Source: Acetivibrio alkalicellulosi (GTDB lineage: Bacteria > Bacillota > Clostridia > Acetivibrionales > Acetivibrionaceae). Taken from it: 64,000 bases of DNA. This document shows positions 17,205-26,184 of this stretch, in pieces. Positions within the stretch are counted from its first letter, which is position 1, and each line of letters opens with the position of its first letter. The translations under genes and the position numbers were made by a program. The DNA lies in contig VLTH01000002.1 of NCBI GenBank assembly GCA_008125075.1, positions 1,719,451-1,783,450 of the forward strand, given 5' to 3'. Below the pieces are notes generated by a model. The model saw nothing but the letters and a program-made list of their open reading frames with translations, was not told the DNA's origin and did not search any database.

Positions 17205-17340
17205 ATCCACTCGTCTCTCTCAACGCTTACGAGGTTAGCTGACGGATTTGGATCGAAAGAGCTGACCCTACTTAGAATAACTAAGATTCACCCCAATATA
17301 TGGTTCCCCCGTTCAAATAGATTAAGCGCACTACATTATC
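17205..17340 (-). ncRNA. Cyclic di-AMP riboswitch (ydaO-yuaA type)
   Basis: The minus strand matches the ydaO-yuaA family: GCGCTTAATC, GAACGGGGGAACC, TTGGGGTGAATC, AGTAGGGTCAGC, CTCTTTCGATCC, then CCGTCAGCTAACCTCGTAAG and GCGTTGAGAGAG. A promoter is visible just upstream (TTGAAT at 17364-17359, 18-nt spacer, GATAAT at 17340-17335). The RNA therefore starts on its own and does not depend on the GGDEF gene. Members switch genes off when c-di-AMP is high. The first gene downstream is dapB. Confidence 0.93.
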
Positions 17341-17433
17341 TTGAGCTTTTAAACACCTATTCAATTTCTTTAGTTTTTTATATTTATAATATCTATGTCA
17401 TCTGACATCAATATATTATATGCAACAAAATCA

Positions 17434-18054
17434 TTATTGACTATACTTCTTAAATAAATCATCAAGAGCTTCCCTCAATAAAAAAGCCTCTGTCTTTTCA
17501 ATTAGTTTGGCAAGGGATGAAAGTCTATCTACTTGAGTTTTTGTAAAATAACTAGACTTTAAAACCATACTTTCTACTTCTGACAGACATACTTTGTTTT
17601 TCCCAAGCTTTTTTGCCCGAAACAAAGCACTATCGGCAACTCTAGAAAGCTCAACATAATTTTTTGCATCCCTTGGATAACTTGCAATTCCACAACTTAT
17701 TGTAATATAAATATTTTCAGATCTATCTTCGTAATTAAAGTTAAAAATGTTATCTGATATATATCTTCTTAATTCTTCAAGCTCTATAAAACTTCTTTCC
17801 GAACCCTTATTAATTAAAAGTAGACAATATTCATCTCCTCTTCTTGTTATGCAATCAAAGTCTGAAACATTCTGACACAATATAGATGTAATCTTTTTTA
17901 TTACTTCGTCACCAATACTATAACCATATGTCTTATTTATATTTGCAAAATTGTCAACATCAATGACAGCTAAACTAAAAGGCCCCTGACCTTCTTTAAT
18001 TAACTCCTGAGCTTTTTCAACAATCTGTTCTTTTAAACCTAAATCACGAACCAT
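17434..18054 (-). CDS. Stand-alone GGDEF-domain protein (putative diguanylate cyclase)
   Basis: The protein is about 206 aa, almost entirely one GGDEF domain plus a C-terminal helical tail of about 50 residues, with no sensor or membrane segment. The Mg2+/substrate segment FSLAVIDVDNFANINKTYG is intact. The signature is RGDEY (in TRRGDEYCLLL) instead of GGDEF, so activity is uncertain; some variant signatures are active and others only bind. The start is placed at ATG 18054, 4 nt after GGAGGG; an upstream ATG at 18066 is less well positioned. A c-di-GMP riboswitch lies 5 kb away. Confidence 0.85.
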   Translation of the reverse strand: MVRDLGLKEQIVEKAQELIKEGQGPFSLAVIDVDNFANINKTYGYSIGDEVIKKITSILCQNVSDFDCITRRGDEYCLLLINKGSERSFIELEELRRYISDNIFNFNYEDRSENIYITISCGIASYPRDAKNYVELSRVADSALFRAKKLGKNKVCLSEVESMVLKSSYFTKTQVDRLSSLAKLIEKTEAFLLREALDDLFKKYSQ

Positions 18055-18121
18055 ATTACCCTCCATATTACACAAGTATATCAAACCTATATATATATGT
18101 CAACATATATATGTCCTTAAC

Positions 18122-19390
18122 TTAGGTTTTATAACTGTTTTTAAATTTAAATAGTATTTTATTAAATATATATATAGTCATTTTTATTAATTTATAAATA
18201 AGCAGTACTATCTCAATAGCTATAAGTATTATAAGTAAAATAGTTATTTCTCTGTATTGAGTCATTTTTTCAACTAAAGATGAAAAAAAGCTAACTGCTG
18301 AGTATACATTTTCACTAGGATACAACTTAACTTCAATAACTGTATCATCATCTAATATGTATCTCGCAATCCCTACCTCCTGATTTACTGTTATTGGTGG
18401 AGCTAGTTCATTTTCAAATTCCAGTTCAGATCCCTTTAAATAACTATTTCCAATTGGATGAACATAGTAATGATCTCGTATACTAATCAAATCTACAATT
18501 TCATCACCTATACTTTTCCTGTCAATAAGCTGCCCCTTACTAACTAAAACACTTCTTTTATAATTTTCAAAACCATAATCTAAAAGTTTGATAGTGTCAT
18601 TGTCAAGACTCTCATCTGGGCAATCTAAAACTATTGAAACAAGCCTCATGTTATCCCTTGTTGCAGTAGTAACAGATGTTTTGCGGTTAAAATCATTAAA
18701 TCCTATTCTTCCTCCATCAATTCCATCATAGCTCCAAAAAAGTCTATTTTCATTTCTTAACATTCTGTAATCTTGATCTTTCCAAAACCATGTTCTTGAT
18801 GAAAAAACCCTTTCAAATCCAGGGTTATTCAACGCATATCTTATTAATAATGCCATATCATTTGCAGTAGTATGCTGAGACTCATGGAATAAACCTGTTG
18901 GATTTGCAAAAATAGTGTCATACATTCCCAAATCCTTAGCCTTTTCATTCATAAGGTCAACAAAGGGTTCAATGTCTCCAGCAATATATTCAGCCAATGC
19001 ATTTGTACTATCATTTTCAGGAGTTAGGACAACCGCATATATCAAATCTTCCACTATATATTGGTCTCCTACTTGAAGATTTGATTTAGCTCCTTCAACT
19101 GCAACTGCCTTCCTACTAACTGTCACTTTAGCTTCAGATGGTCTAGGCTCATTTTCTATAGCCAGTAATGCTGTCATAATTTTATTTGCGCTTGAAATAT
19201 GAAGTTTAACATTAGAATTTTTTTCATAGATAATTTGACCTCTATGGGCATCAATTAAAATAGCTGCTGCCGCATCTATTTCCAAAATGTCATGATTTCC
19301 ATATATCAAACTTGTCCATGGCATAACAATTATTATAACCATGACAATGGTTTTAATGGTTTTAATTGTTAATGTTGATATTTTTTTCAT
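18122..19390 (-). CDS. D-alanyl-D-alanine carboxypeptidase-like protein (S11), altered active site
   Basis: A 422-aa S11/DacF-like protein with an N-terminal signal or anchor (residues about 8-30), a penicillin-binding domain, a beta-sandwich C-domain and a C-terminal transmembrane helix (about 385-410). The SxxK motif is present (SANK in HISSANKIMTALLA). By alignment with the family the SxN motif reads PEN (LTPENDSTNALAEY) and KTG reads RIG (DGGRIGFND). Two of three catalytic motifs are therefore changed, and peptidase activity is doubtful. The intact paralogue is at 50463-51752. Confidence 0.85.
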   Translation of the reverse strand: MKKISTLTIKTIKTIVMVIIIVMPWTSLIYGNHDILEIDAAAAILIDAHRGQIIYEKNSNVKLHISSANKIMTALLAIENEPRPSEAKVTVSRKAVAVEGAKSNLQVGDQYIVEDLIYAVVLTPENDSTNALAEYIAGDIEPFVDLMNEKAKDLGMYDTIFANPTGLFHESQHTTANDMALLIRYALNNPGFERVFSSRTWFWKDQDYRMLRNENRLFWSYDGIDGGRIGFNDFNRKTSVTTATRDNMRLVSIVLDCPDESLDNDTIKLLDYGFENYKRSVLVSKGQLIDRKSIGDEIVDLISIRDHYYVHPIGNSYLKGSELEFENELAPPITVNQEVGIARYILDDDTVIEVKLYPSENVYSAVSFFSSLVEKMTQYREITILLIILIAIEIVLLIYKLIKMTIYIFNKILFKFKNSYKT

Positions 19391-19542
19391 ATTATTACCT
19401 CATTTATTTCATTATCAATGTCTATACTAATTATTATAGTACTTTAATCCTATTATTACAACTTATATATATTTTATAAAGTTTTAAAAAAGCTATACTT
19501 TTTATTGTTCAGGGAAAACTAATTTTAAATGGAGGTGATTTT

Positions 19543-19704
19543 ATGGCAGACAAAAGAAAAGCTAAAAAAGAAGCTAAAAAAGAAGCTAAAAAAAGCCCAG
19601 GAAATAAAGATATGTATGAATTTGCAAATGATCAATTAGGAGAAAACAAAGAAACAACATATGAGCTTTTAAGGCAAGAAGGTAAAAAAAACAAAAAGAA
19701 GTAA
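19543..19704 (+). CDS. Small lysine-rich protein, 53 aa
   Basis: ATG at 19543 follows a textbook GGAGGTGATTTT ribosome site. The protein begins MADKRKAKKEAKKEAKKS, has a short acidic middle (DMYEFANDQLGENKE) and ends in KKNKKK. A strong terminator hairpin follows. The composition recalls small nucleic-acid-binding or spore-core proteins. I do not recognise a named family. Neighbouring sspH converges on it. Confidence 0.75.
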   Translation: MADKRKAKKEAKKEAKKSPGNKDMYEFANDQLGENKETTYELLRQEGKKNKKK

Positions 19705-19737
19705 AAAAATCACTACTATAATTCTCACTAAAACACA

Positions 19738-19765
19738 AACGGGGCGCAAAGCCCCTTAATTTTCT
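19738..19765. terminator. Bidirectional terminator between convergent small genes
   Basis: GGGGC-GCAAA-GCCCC at 19741-19755, followed by TTAATTTT on the plus strand. It serves the 53-aa gene and, read in reverse, sspH. Confidence 0.75.
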
Positions 19766-19784
19766 CTTAATTTCAATTTAGAGC

Positions 19785-19958
19785 TTAATTTGCTTCAATT
19801 AACATATTAACCGATACATTTTTCTTTTCATTTGTATTTATGACTGATATATCAGCTTTATTATCTATAACATTTTCTATCCAAATTGGTGCTCCCTCAT
19901 ACAACACTTCAATTACTCCATCAGATTTTAGAATCTGTTTTGCTCTTATAGTATCCAT
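19785..19958 (-). CDS. sspH: H-type small acid-soluble spore protein
   Basis: A 57-aa SspH family protein: MDTIRAKQILKS at the N-terminus, then GVIEVLYEGAPIWIENV and a short C-terminal strand with NEKKNVSVNML. SspH proteins are minor DNA-associated proteins of the spore core made in the forespore. The ATG at 19958 is chosen because AAGGAG lies 9 nt upstream; the longer frame to 19994 has none. A forespore promoter is expected, but I could not define one with correct spacing. Confidence 0.9.
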   Translation of the reverse strand: MDTIRAKQILKSDGVIEVLYEGAPIWIENVIDNKADISVINTNEKKNVSVNMLIEAN

Positions 19959-20390
19959 TCTTATCATCTCCTTTTTTAAAATGTATTTGTACACTGCTAT
20001 ACAAGCTGCCTGAGAGACACAATATTAATTTTGTGTCCTAAAATATTAATATCTTATCATTTATTTTACCCTTTTATTATAATATAATTAATTTAAAGAA
20101 ATAAAAACTGATGTCAAAGATGCTTAATTAATGTCAACAAAAAACTATTCTAATTTAATATTTCCTTTTATTTTAGGGGATCGTTCGGGATTTTTTGGGG
20201 AGTCAGATATATTTATATTATATGCTTCTAGCATACAATATCAGAAAGAATTATAATTTATTATTTTTTTGGGGAGCAAGAATTAAATATTAAAACAGAT
20301 ATGTTTATTAGTTTTTATGTTGACATGTTGTTATTTGAACTTCAATAGCAAAAATTTTAGTATCTTGGTATAAATTGTCACATTGTACAA

Positions 20391-20417
20391 ACACTCCTTT
20401 TAAGGGGTGTTTTTTTA
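20391..20417. terminator. Orphan intrinsic terminator
   Basis: ACACTCC-TTTTAA-GGGGTGT followed by T7 on the plus strand. It does not follow any recognised gene. It may end a small RNA from the 20000-20390 interval, or act on a minus-strand RNA. Confidence 0.65.
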
Positions 20418-20436
20418 TTGGAAGTCTTGAAAGGAA

Positions 20437-20485
20437 GTGAAAGACTTAAATGCAAATGGGCTCCATGCCCGGAATTTTTCATTGT
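20437..20485 (-). repeat. Dispersed imperfect ~50-nt element, copy B
   Basis: Matches 3510-3560 in block order (AAAG-CTTAAA, GCTCCATGCCC, ATTGT). On the minus strand the core folds as GGGC-ATGGA-GCCC. It lies upstream of clpS but in the opposite orientation. Confidence 0.4.
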
Positions 20486-20671
20486 CTATTTTTTACCATT
20501 AAAATAGTATGCTCAATACTCTTGTATATACATATAGCTATTTGTTATAATTTTATCATAGACATTCATTAGAATATAACTCACCAACATAATATAAAAA
20601 GTATAATGAAAATGGATGTCTGTGCCCATGTGCATTTTTGCGTAGTTCAATAAATTGCACCTAAGGCTATG

Positions 20672-20700
20672 TTGTGAAAAATATTTTTTTAGAATATACA
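20672..20700 (+). promoter_or_regulatory. Promoter of clpS-clpA-aat
   Basis: TTGTGA at 20672-20677, a 17-nt spacer and TATACA at 20695-20700, ending 36 nt before the clpS start. Confidence 0.6.
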
Positions 20701-20736
20701 TGACTTTTATTTTTATTTGTAAGTGAGGTGTTTGTT

Positions 20737-21039
20737 TTGGCGCATAAAACAATACAAAAAGAAGATACAATAACAGATTATACTATACCAAAAATGTATA
20801 GAGTAATTCTTTTAAATGACGACTATACAACAATGGAATTTGTAGTGGAAATACTAATATCAATTTTTCACAAAACTGCTACAGAAGCCACAAAAATAAT
20901 GTTAGATGTTCATGAGAAAGGAAAAGGAATTGTTGGTGTCTATACATACGACATTGCAAAAACAAAAATAATGCAAGTAGAGCAAATTGCAAAGGAAAGA
21001 GAATTTCCCTTAGTGTCGGTTATGGAACCTGAATATTAA
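20737..21039 (+). CDS. clpS: ATP-dependent Clp protease adaptor ClpS
   Basis: ClpS hands N-end-rule substrates to ClpA/ClpP. The 100-aa protein has a flexible N-terminus followed by the core MYRVILLNDDYTTMEFVVEIL, with the conserved NDDYT substrate pocket, VHEKGKGIVGVYTYDIA and a C-terminal strand. The start is set at TTG 20737, 6 nt after GAGGTG; a GTG at 20728 overlaps that site. clpA follows after about 20 nt, then aat, so the three form one N-degron operon. Confidence 0.95.
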   Translation: MAHKTIQKEDTITDYTIPKMYRVILLNDDYTTMEFVVEILISIFHKTATEATKIMLDVHEKGKGIVGVYTYDIAKTKIMQVEQIAKEREFPLVSVMEPEY

Positions 21040-21062
21040 ATTTAAAAAGAGGAGTGACGTTT

Positions 21063-23318
21063 ATGAGACTAGATGACATCACAAATAAAATACTCATTGC
21101 AGGATATAACGAAGCAAAGCATCAAAATCATGAATATTTTACGCCTGAACATATTCTTTATGCTTCCCTTTTTTTCAAAGAGGTTACGTCTATTTTTGAA
21201 AGTTGTGGTGGCAATATAGAAAACATAAAAAAAGATCTCTTAGCTTTCTTTAAGGAAAACATGACAATAGTTGAAAATTCTGATCCTTTAGAATCTATTG
21301 GCTTTAATAGTGTCATGCAGTCTACTGCTTATCACTGCATGTCATCAGGTAAGAGTATAATTTCTATAGGCGACGTTATAGTTGCCCTCTATAGTGAAAA
21401 AGAGTCTTTTGCCTCATATATTCTTCAAAAAAATGGAATAAGTAAAATAGATGTCTTAAAATATATTTCTCATGGTGTATCTTTAGTTCCTAAAATTAAA
21501 GATACCTCTTTAAAACCAATAGAAACAGGAAACAAATCAAATAGACAACAAGATAAAAATTCAAATAATGAATTTTTAAATAATTTTACAATAGAGCTTA
21601 CAGCAAAGGCAAGAAAGGGACAAATCGATCCCCTCATAGGAAGAGATGACATTATTAAAAGAACTATTCAGGTTTTGTCAAGAAGACTTAAAAACAATCC
21701 TATACACGTAGGAGAACCTGGGGTTGGTAAAACCGCTATAACTGAAGGGCTTGCTAAAATGATTGTAGAAGACAATGTTCCAAAATCCTTACAAAATAGT
21801 AAAATATACTATCTTGATATGGGTAGTCTTATTGCAGGAACAAAATACAGAGGAGACTTTGAAGAACGAATAAAAAAAGTGCTAAACGAAATTCAAAAAC
21901 AAGAAAAGGCCATTGTATATATAGATGAAATTCATACAATAGTTGGAGCTGGCTCGGTATCAGATGGTGCCATGGATGCCTCCAACATAATTAAACCTTT
22001 TCTTACTCAGGGTACTTTACGTTTTATTGGTTCAACTACCTATGAAGAATATAAGAAATATTTTGAAAAAGATCGTGCTTTATCAAGAAGATTTCAAAAA
22101 ATTGATGTCCCAGAACCATCAGTTGAAGACACATATGCAATACTAAATGGTCTTAAAGAAAAGTATGAGAATTTTCATAATGTTAAATATACCGATAAAT
22201 CCATTCGCCTTGCTGCAGAATTATCGGCAAAATACATTCAAGACAGACATCTTCCCGACAAAGCTATCGATGTTATAGATGAAACAGCTGCCTATGTAAG
22301 GCTAAACTGTGAAGATGAAGAGAAAATACTGACAATTAAAGAAAAAGATATAGAGCGTACAGTATCTTCAATAGCTAGAATTCCTGAGCAAAGTGTTTCT
22401 AAAAACGAAATAATAAGGCTCAAAACTCTTGATACTAAACTAAAATCACAAATATATGGTCAAGATACAGCCGTTGATAATGTTGCAATGGCAATAAAAA
22501 GAGCAAGAGCTGGATTTAACGAAACCGAAAAACCTGTAGCCTCACTCCTCTTTGTAGGACCTACAGGCGTAGGTAAAACAGAATTATCGAGACAGTTGTC
22601 TAAAATACTGGGCATTCCTCTGATAAGATTTGACATGAGTGAATATCAGGAAAAACACACAGTTGCAAGGCTTATTGGCTCTCCTCCTGGTTATGTAGGT
22701 TATGAAGAAGGGGGACTTTTAACAGAAGCAATCAGAAAAAACCCTCATTGTGTTCTTCTTCTTGATGAAATAGAAAAAGCCCACTCGGATATATATAATG
22801 TATTACTTCAAATTATGGACTATGCTACACTTACGGAAAATAATGGTAAGAAGGCAGACTTTAGAAATGTTATATTAATAATGACTTCAAATGCAGGAGC
22901 AAGAGAAGTAGGTAGAACCATGATAGGTTTTGATAAAAGAAATGTTGAGGCAAGCGCTATAACTAAAGAAGTAGAGCGTATATTCTCACCAGAATTTAGA
23001 AACAGATTGGATAACACCATTGTATTTAATCATATTAATGAGAAAATGGCTCTTCTTATTGCTAAAAAAGCTATACAGGAGTTTGGTGATAAGCTAAAAT
23101 CAAAAAATATAACACTTAAAGTCACAAAAAACTGTTATAAATGGCTGGCTCAAGAGGGATTATCTTCTATTTTTGGTGCGCGTGAAATACTTAGACTTGT
23201 TCAAGATAAAATTAAAACTTATTTTGTAGATGAGGTTTTGTTTGGAGAGCTTTCTAAAGGTGGAACTGCTCTTATTGATATTGTTGACAATCAGATAAAA
23301 ATACAAAAAATTGATTAA
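21063..23318 (+). CDS. clpA: ATP-dependent Clp protease ATP-binding subunit ClpA
   Basis: A hexameric AAA+ unfoldase that feeds ClpP. The 751-aa protein has an N-domain for ClpS and substrate docking (residues 1 to about 140). D1 has Walker A GEPGVGKT and Walker B VYIDEIHT, and D2 has Walker A GPTGVGKT and Walker [11 protein letters not shown]. There is no ClpB-type middle coiled coil between D1 and D2, which supports ClpA. ATG 21063 is 9 nt from GAGGAG. ClpA, rather than ClpC, paired with ClpS is less common among Firmicutes. clpP is not in the window. Confidence 0.95.
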   Translation: MRLDDITNKILIAGYNEAKHQNHEYFTPEHILYASLFFKEVTSIFESCGGNIENIKKDLLAFFKENMTIVENSDPLESIGFNSVMQSTAYHCMSSGKSIISIGDVIVALYSEKESFASYILQKNGISKIDVLKYISHGVSLVPKIKDTSLKPIETGNKSNRQQDKNSNNEFLNNFTIELTAKARKGQIDPLIGRDDIIKRTIQVLSRRLKNNPIHVGEPGVGKTAITEGLAKMIVEDNVPKSLQNSKIYYLDMGSLIAGTKYRGDFEERIKKVLNEIQKQEKAIVYIDEIHTIVGAGSVSDGAMDASNIIKPFLTQGTLRFIGSTTYEEYKKYFEKDRALSRRFQKIDVPEPSVEDTYAILNGLKEKYENFHNVKYTDKSIRLAAELSAKYIQDRHLPDKAIDVIDETAAYVRLNCEDEEKILTIKEKDIERTVSSIARIPEQSVSKNEIIRLKTLDTKLKSQIYGQDTAVDNVAMAIKRARAGFNETEKPVASLLFVGPTGVGKTELSRQLSKILGIPLIRFDMSEYQEKHTVARLIGSPPGYVGYEEGGLLTEAIRKNPHCVLLLDEIEKAHSDIYNVLLQIMDYATLTENNGKKADFRNVILIMTSNAGAREVGRTMIGFDKRNVEASAITKEVERIFSPEFRNRLDNTIVFNHINEKMALLIAKKAIQEFGDKLKSKNITLKVTKNCYKWLAQEGLSSIFGAREILRLVQDKIKTYFVDEVLFGELSKGGTALIDIVDNQIKIQKID

Positions 23319-23376
23319 TAGACATTATAGTAGATTTGAATGTACCATAAACTTTTTATGTAAAGGTGACTTAAAT

Positions 23377-24060
23377 ATGCCCATTTTTCAACTGTCAAAA
23401 GAAATAATTTTTCCTCATCCTTCTTTGGCAAATAGGGATGGAATAATAGCTGTAGGAGGAGACTTAAGTATTGAGCGCCTTCTTCTTGCATATAGCAATG
23501 GTATTTTTCCATGGTTCAACGAAAACGACCCCATTATCTGGTGGTCACCTGACCCAAGATTTGTACTTTTCCCTGACAATATTAATGTATCTAAGTCAAT
23601 GTCAAAGTTTTTTAAAAAAAATGTTTATACAGTTACATTTGATACTTCATTTGATAAAGTAATAAAAATGTGCGCAAAACTTAGAAAAGATAACACATGG
23701 ATTAATCAGGAAATAATAGATAGCTACAACAATCTTCATAATTATGGTTTTGCCCACTCTGTTGAAGTTTGGTTTGAAAATTCTCTTGTTGGAGGGCTAT
23801 ACGGAGTATCTCTTGGCAATTGTTTTTTTGGAGAATCCATGTTTTCTATAATGGATAATGCTTCAAAAACAGCCCTTATTGTTCTTTGCGAAAAGCTTTT
23901 AGAAAAAGATTTTTTGCTAATAGATTGCCAGATTTATTCTAAACATTTAGAGTCTCTTGGAGCTGTCAACATATCAAGAGATGAGTTCTTATGTCATTTG
24001 AAAACAGGACTTACTACTAAAACTTTGCAAGGCAATTGGAGTAATCTTTTTACAATGTAA
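23377..24060 (+). CDS. aat: Leucyl/phenylalanyl-tRNA--protein transferase
   Basis: Aat adds Leu or Phe to proteins with N-terminal Lys or Arg, creating ClpS-recognised N-degrons. The 227-aa protein starts [15 protein letters not shown], then shows the family segments [46 protein letters not shown] and [16 protein letters not shown]. The ATG at 23377 has AAAGGTGA upstream. The open frame runs back into clpA, but that extension has no family similarity. Its place directly after clpS-clpA makes one complete N-end-rule module. Confidence 0.95.
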   Translation: MPIFQLSKEIIFPHPSLANRDGIIAVGGDLSIERLLLAYSNGIFPWFNENDPIIWWSPDPRFVLFPDNINVSKSMSKFFKKNVYTVTFDTSFDKVIKMCAKLRKDNTWINQEIIDSYNNLHNYGFAHSVEVWFENSLVGGLYGVSLGNCFFGESMFSIMDNASKTALIVLCEKLLEKDFLLIDCQIYSKHLESLGAVNISRDEFLCHLKTGLTTKTLQGNWSNLFTM

Positions 24061-24108
24061 TATATTTTTTGCATTTCTAAATATTACTCTAGAAAGAGAG
24101 TTAAAATT

Positions 24109-25209
24109 ATGAATTATTTTGATATTTTCAAAAAACTAAAACTAGTATTACTTGCACCCTTAGGTTACCTTATTTTTTTCATATCATCATTTTTTCCAGG
24201 TGCAGTTGAAAACCTATACTCTAATGGTATATTTAGGTTGATAACTAGGGTGCTAAGTATTTTGACAGGATATATTCCTTTCTCTGTTGCTGAATTTATC
24301 TATGTTTCAGTCATCATATTTGTGTTAATAAAGCTAATACTTATGATAATAAAAATATTTAAATGTCCATCACAAACATTTAAAACCATCTCCAACCAAC
24401 TTGTAAATGCTATTGTTGCAATAAGTATAATCTACTTTTCTTTTATATTATTGTGGGGCATTAATTATCAACGACTTCCCTTTGGTGAAACAGCAAATTT
24501 AGATACAAGCCCAGCTTCAATTGAAGAACTGGCAATTGTGTGTGAAAATCTGTTATCTGAAGCTAATTACTTAAGGGATCTAGTAGAAGAAGATGAAAAT
24601 GGAGTAATGAAATTATCGTCTGATAAACAATCAACCTTAAAACGGGCACATCTAGGGTTTGATAAAGCCGCAGATTACTATCCTACTCTATATGGCAAAT
24701 ATGGTAGGCCAAAAGGTATCATTCTATCAGAGTTAATGTCATATTCGGGCATAGGGGGAGTATACTTCCCATTTACTGGTGAGGCCAACGTAAACATCTC
24801 AGTTCCCCACTCTACAATTCCCTTTACCACTTGCCATGAAATAGCTCATCAAATAGGCTATGCAAGAGAAGATGAAGCTAACTTCATTGGATACATCACC
24901 TGTAAATTTCACCCAGACATTGATTTTCAATATTCAGGAACTCTATTGGCATTAAGATATGCAACAAGTGCACTATTTGCTCACAATCCCGAAAGATTTC
25001 AGAGTATTAGAGACAATTATAGTGATGGTGTTCTTCGAGATCTTCGTGCAATAAGTGCTTACTGGCAGAAATACGAAACGCCTGTTCAAGAAATATCCTC
25101 TTCAATAAATGACACTTATTTAAGAGCCAATATGCAAAAAGATGGCATACAAAGCTATGGAAGAATGGTAGATCTTTTAATAGCAGAACATAGAAAATAC
25201 AATAACTGA
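24109..25209 (+). CDS. DUF3810-family membrane metalloprotease-like protein
   Basis: A 366-aa protein with three N-terminal membrane helices (about residues 12-32, 55-85 and 95-125) and a large outer domain. The outer domain contains the zincin motif HEIAHQIGYAREDEANF (HExxH plus a downstream Glu) near residue 245. This matches the DUF3810 family. It may be a membrane-bound zinc peptidase; the substrate is unknown. It follows aat by about 50 nt with its own AGAAAGAGAG site and could be cotranscribed with the N-degron genes, although a functional link is unproven. Confidence 0.85.
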   Translation: MNYFDIFKKLKLVLLAPLGYLIFFISSFFPGAVENLYSNGIFRLITRVLSILTGYIPFSVAEFIYVSVIIFVLIKLILMIIKIFKCPSQTFKTISNQLVNAIVAISIIYFSFILLWGINYQRLPFGETANLDTSPASIEELAIVCENLLSEANYLRDLVEEDENGVMKLSSDKQSTLKRAHLGFDKAADYYPTLYGKYGRPKGIILSELMSYSGIGGVYFPFTGEANVNISVPHSTIPFTTCHEIAHQIGYAREDEANFIGYITCKFHPDIDFQYSGTLLALRYATSALFAHNPERFQSIRDNYSDGVLRDLRAISAYWQKYETPVQEISSSINDTYLRANMQKDGIQSYGRMVDLLIAEHRKYNN

Positions 25210-25247
25210 CATACCTCTCCAAAGCACTGAGAACTCAGAATACAAAA

Positions 25248-26111
25248 TTACATGTATTCTTCTGGTAAACCATCTATATAAGTACCTCCATCATCTGATC
25301 CACCTTTTGTTTTGTCTATATATACCTCAAAAACAAAGGCAATCATAATAAAAGTATAAATAGCACTAACAACTCCGCTTAAAATCTGTCCCACAAATGG
25401 AATCAAAAATGACATCAAACCAGTTATTACACTTGCAATATACATACAAACAGTGATAAGCATACTTATTCCAACTATTGGCCAAAAATATGATTTTATA
25501 ACCCTATAAGTTTTAGATAGTGCATCAAAAACTCCTAAATTATCAATTATCATAATAGAAAACCACATGTAATATCCTACCATAAAAACAACAAAACCTA
25601 TAATATACAATAGCATAATAGGTATTAAAACTATAGAAAATATACAACAAACCATAGATAAAAGACTAAAAATCACCGAAACTATACCCACTGCCAAACT
25701 AATTATGATTCCCACTAGCAGTACTCCTAGTAGAAACAATATATATCTCATAAAATTTTTGCTAAGTTGTGGCAAAAAATCGTCTAAACTAGCTTCGCCT
25801 GTTGAGTAAGCCTTATTAATCATACCAAATGTTGCTGGCATAACAATTATATTTAAGAAAAAGAATAAACCAACTAAAATTAATATCATGCCAACCTCAG
25901 GAATCATGCCCATAAATAGTTCTTCCATTCGAAAGTCATCAACTGGTACTCCAATTTGAAATGAATCCATAAACTCTTCAAGTAAACCAATGTAATCAAA
26001 TTGAAATAGAATAGCAGACAGTACTCCTATAATAGCGTTTACAATTAAAAGAGGTATTGCTAAAAAATAATATTTTCTAAAAAACTTAAATGCATTTTCC
26101 AAATACTTCAT
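25248..26111 (-). CDS. Multi-pass membrane protein of unknown function
   Basis: About 287 aa with roughly six hydrophobic segments: after residue 15 (FLAIPLLIVNAIIGVLSA), near 75-100, 125-150, 155-190, 210-240 and 245-270. A short acidic, glycine-rich tail ends in PEEYM. It resembles the loosely defined DUF975/DUF4013-like integral membrane proteins of clostridia, but I cannot assign it firmly. The start is the ATG at 26111, 5 nt after GGGGG. It lies 70 nt downstream of the giant glucan synthase gene on the same strand and might be cotranscribed. Confidence 0.7.
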   Translation of the reverse strand: MKYLENAFKFFRKYYFLAIPLLIVNAIIGVLSAILFQFDYIGLLEEFMDSFQIGVPVDDFRMEELFMGMIPEVGMILILVGLFFFLNIIVMPATFGMINKAYSTGEASLDDFLPQLSKNFMRYILFLLGVLLVGIIISLAVGIVSVIFSLLSMVCCIFSIVLIPIMLLYIIGFVVFMVGYYMWFSIMIIDNLGVFDALSKTYRVIKSYFWPIVGISMLITVCMYIASVITGLMSFLIPFVGQILSGVVSAIYTFIMIAFVFEVYIDKTKGGSDDGGTYIDGLPEEYM

Positions 26112-26184
26112 AAAATTCCCCCTTAGCATCCCTAAGTAAAATCATCCATTACATTATAATACAAATCACCCCTACTGTCTATTC

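Larger units (their letters stand above)
19959..20671. other. Long intergenic region before clpS
   Basis: About 710 nt, very AT-rich, without a convincing ORF; an 85-codon minus frame at 20513-20770 has no coding character. It holds two copies of TTTTTTGGGGAG (about 20196 and 20266), the terminator at 20391-20417 and repeat copy B at 20437-20485. The terminator with no gene before it hints at a small RNA. Confidence 0.4.

Noticed and set aside
20513-20770. Minus-strand ORF of 85 codons overlapping the clpS start
   Set aside because: Composition is that of AT-rich noncoding DNA, there is no good ribosome site, and it overlaps the clpS promoter and start.
25225-25262. AGAATACA...TGTATTCT inverted repeat as terminator between convergent genes
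   Set aside because: Perfect 8-bp stem but AT-rich, without U-tract on either side, and it overlaps the stop codon of the membrane protein gene.
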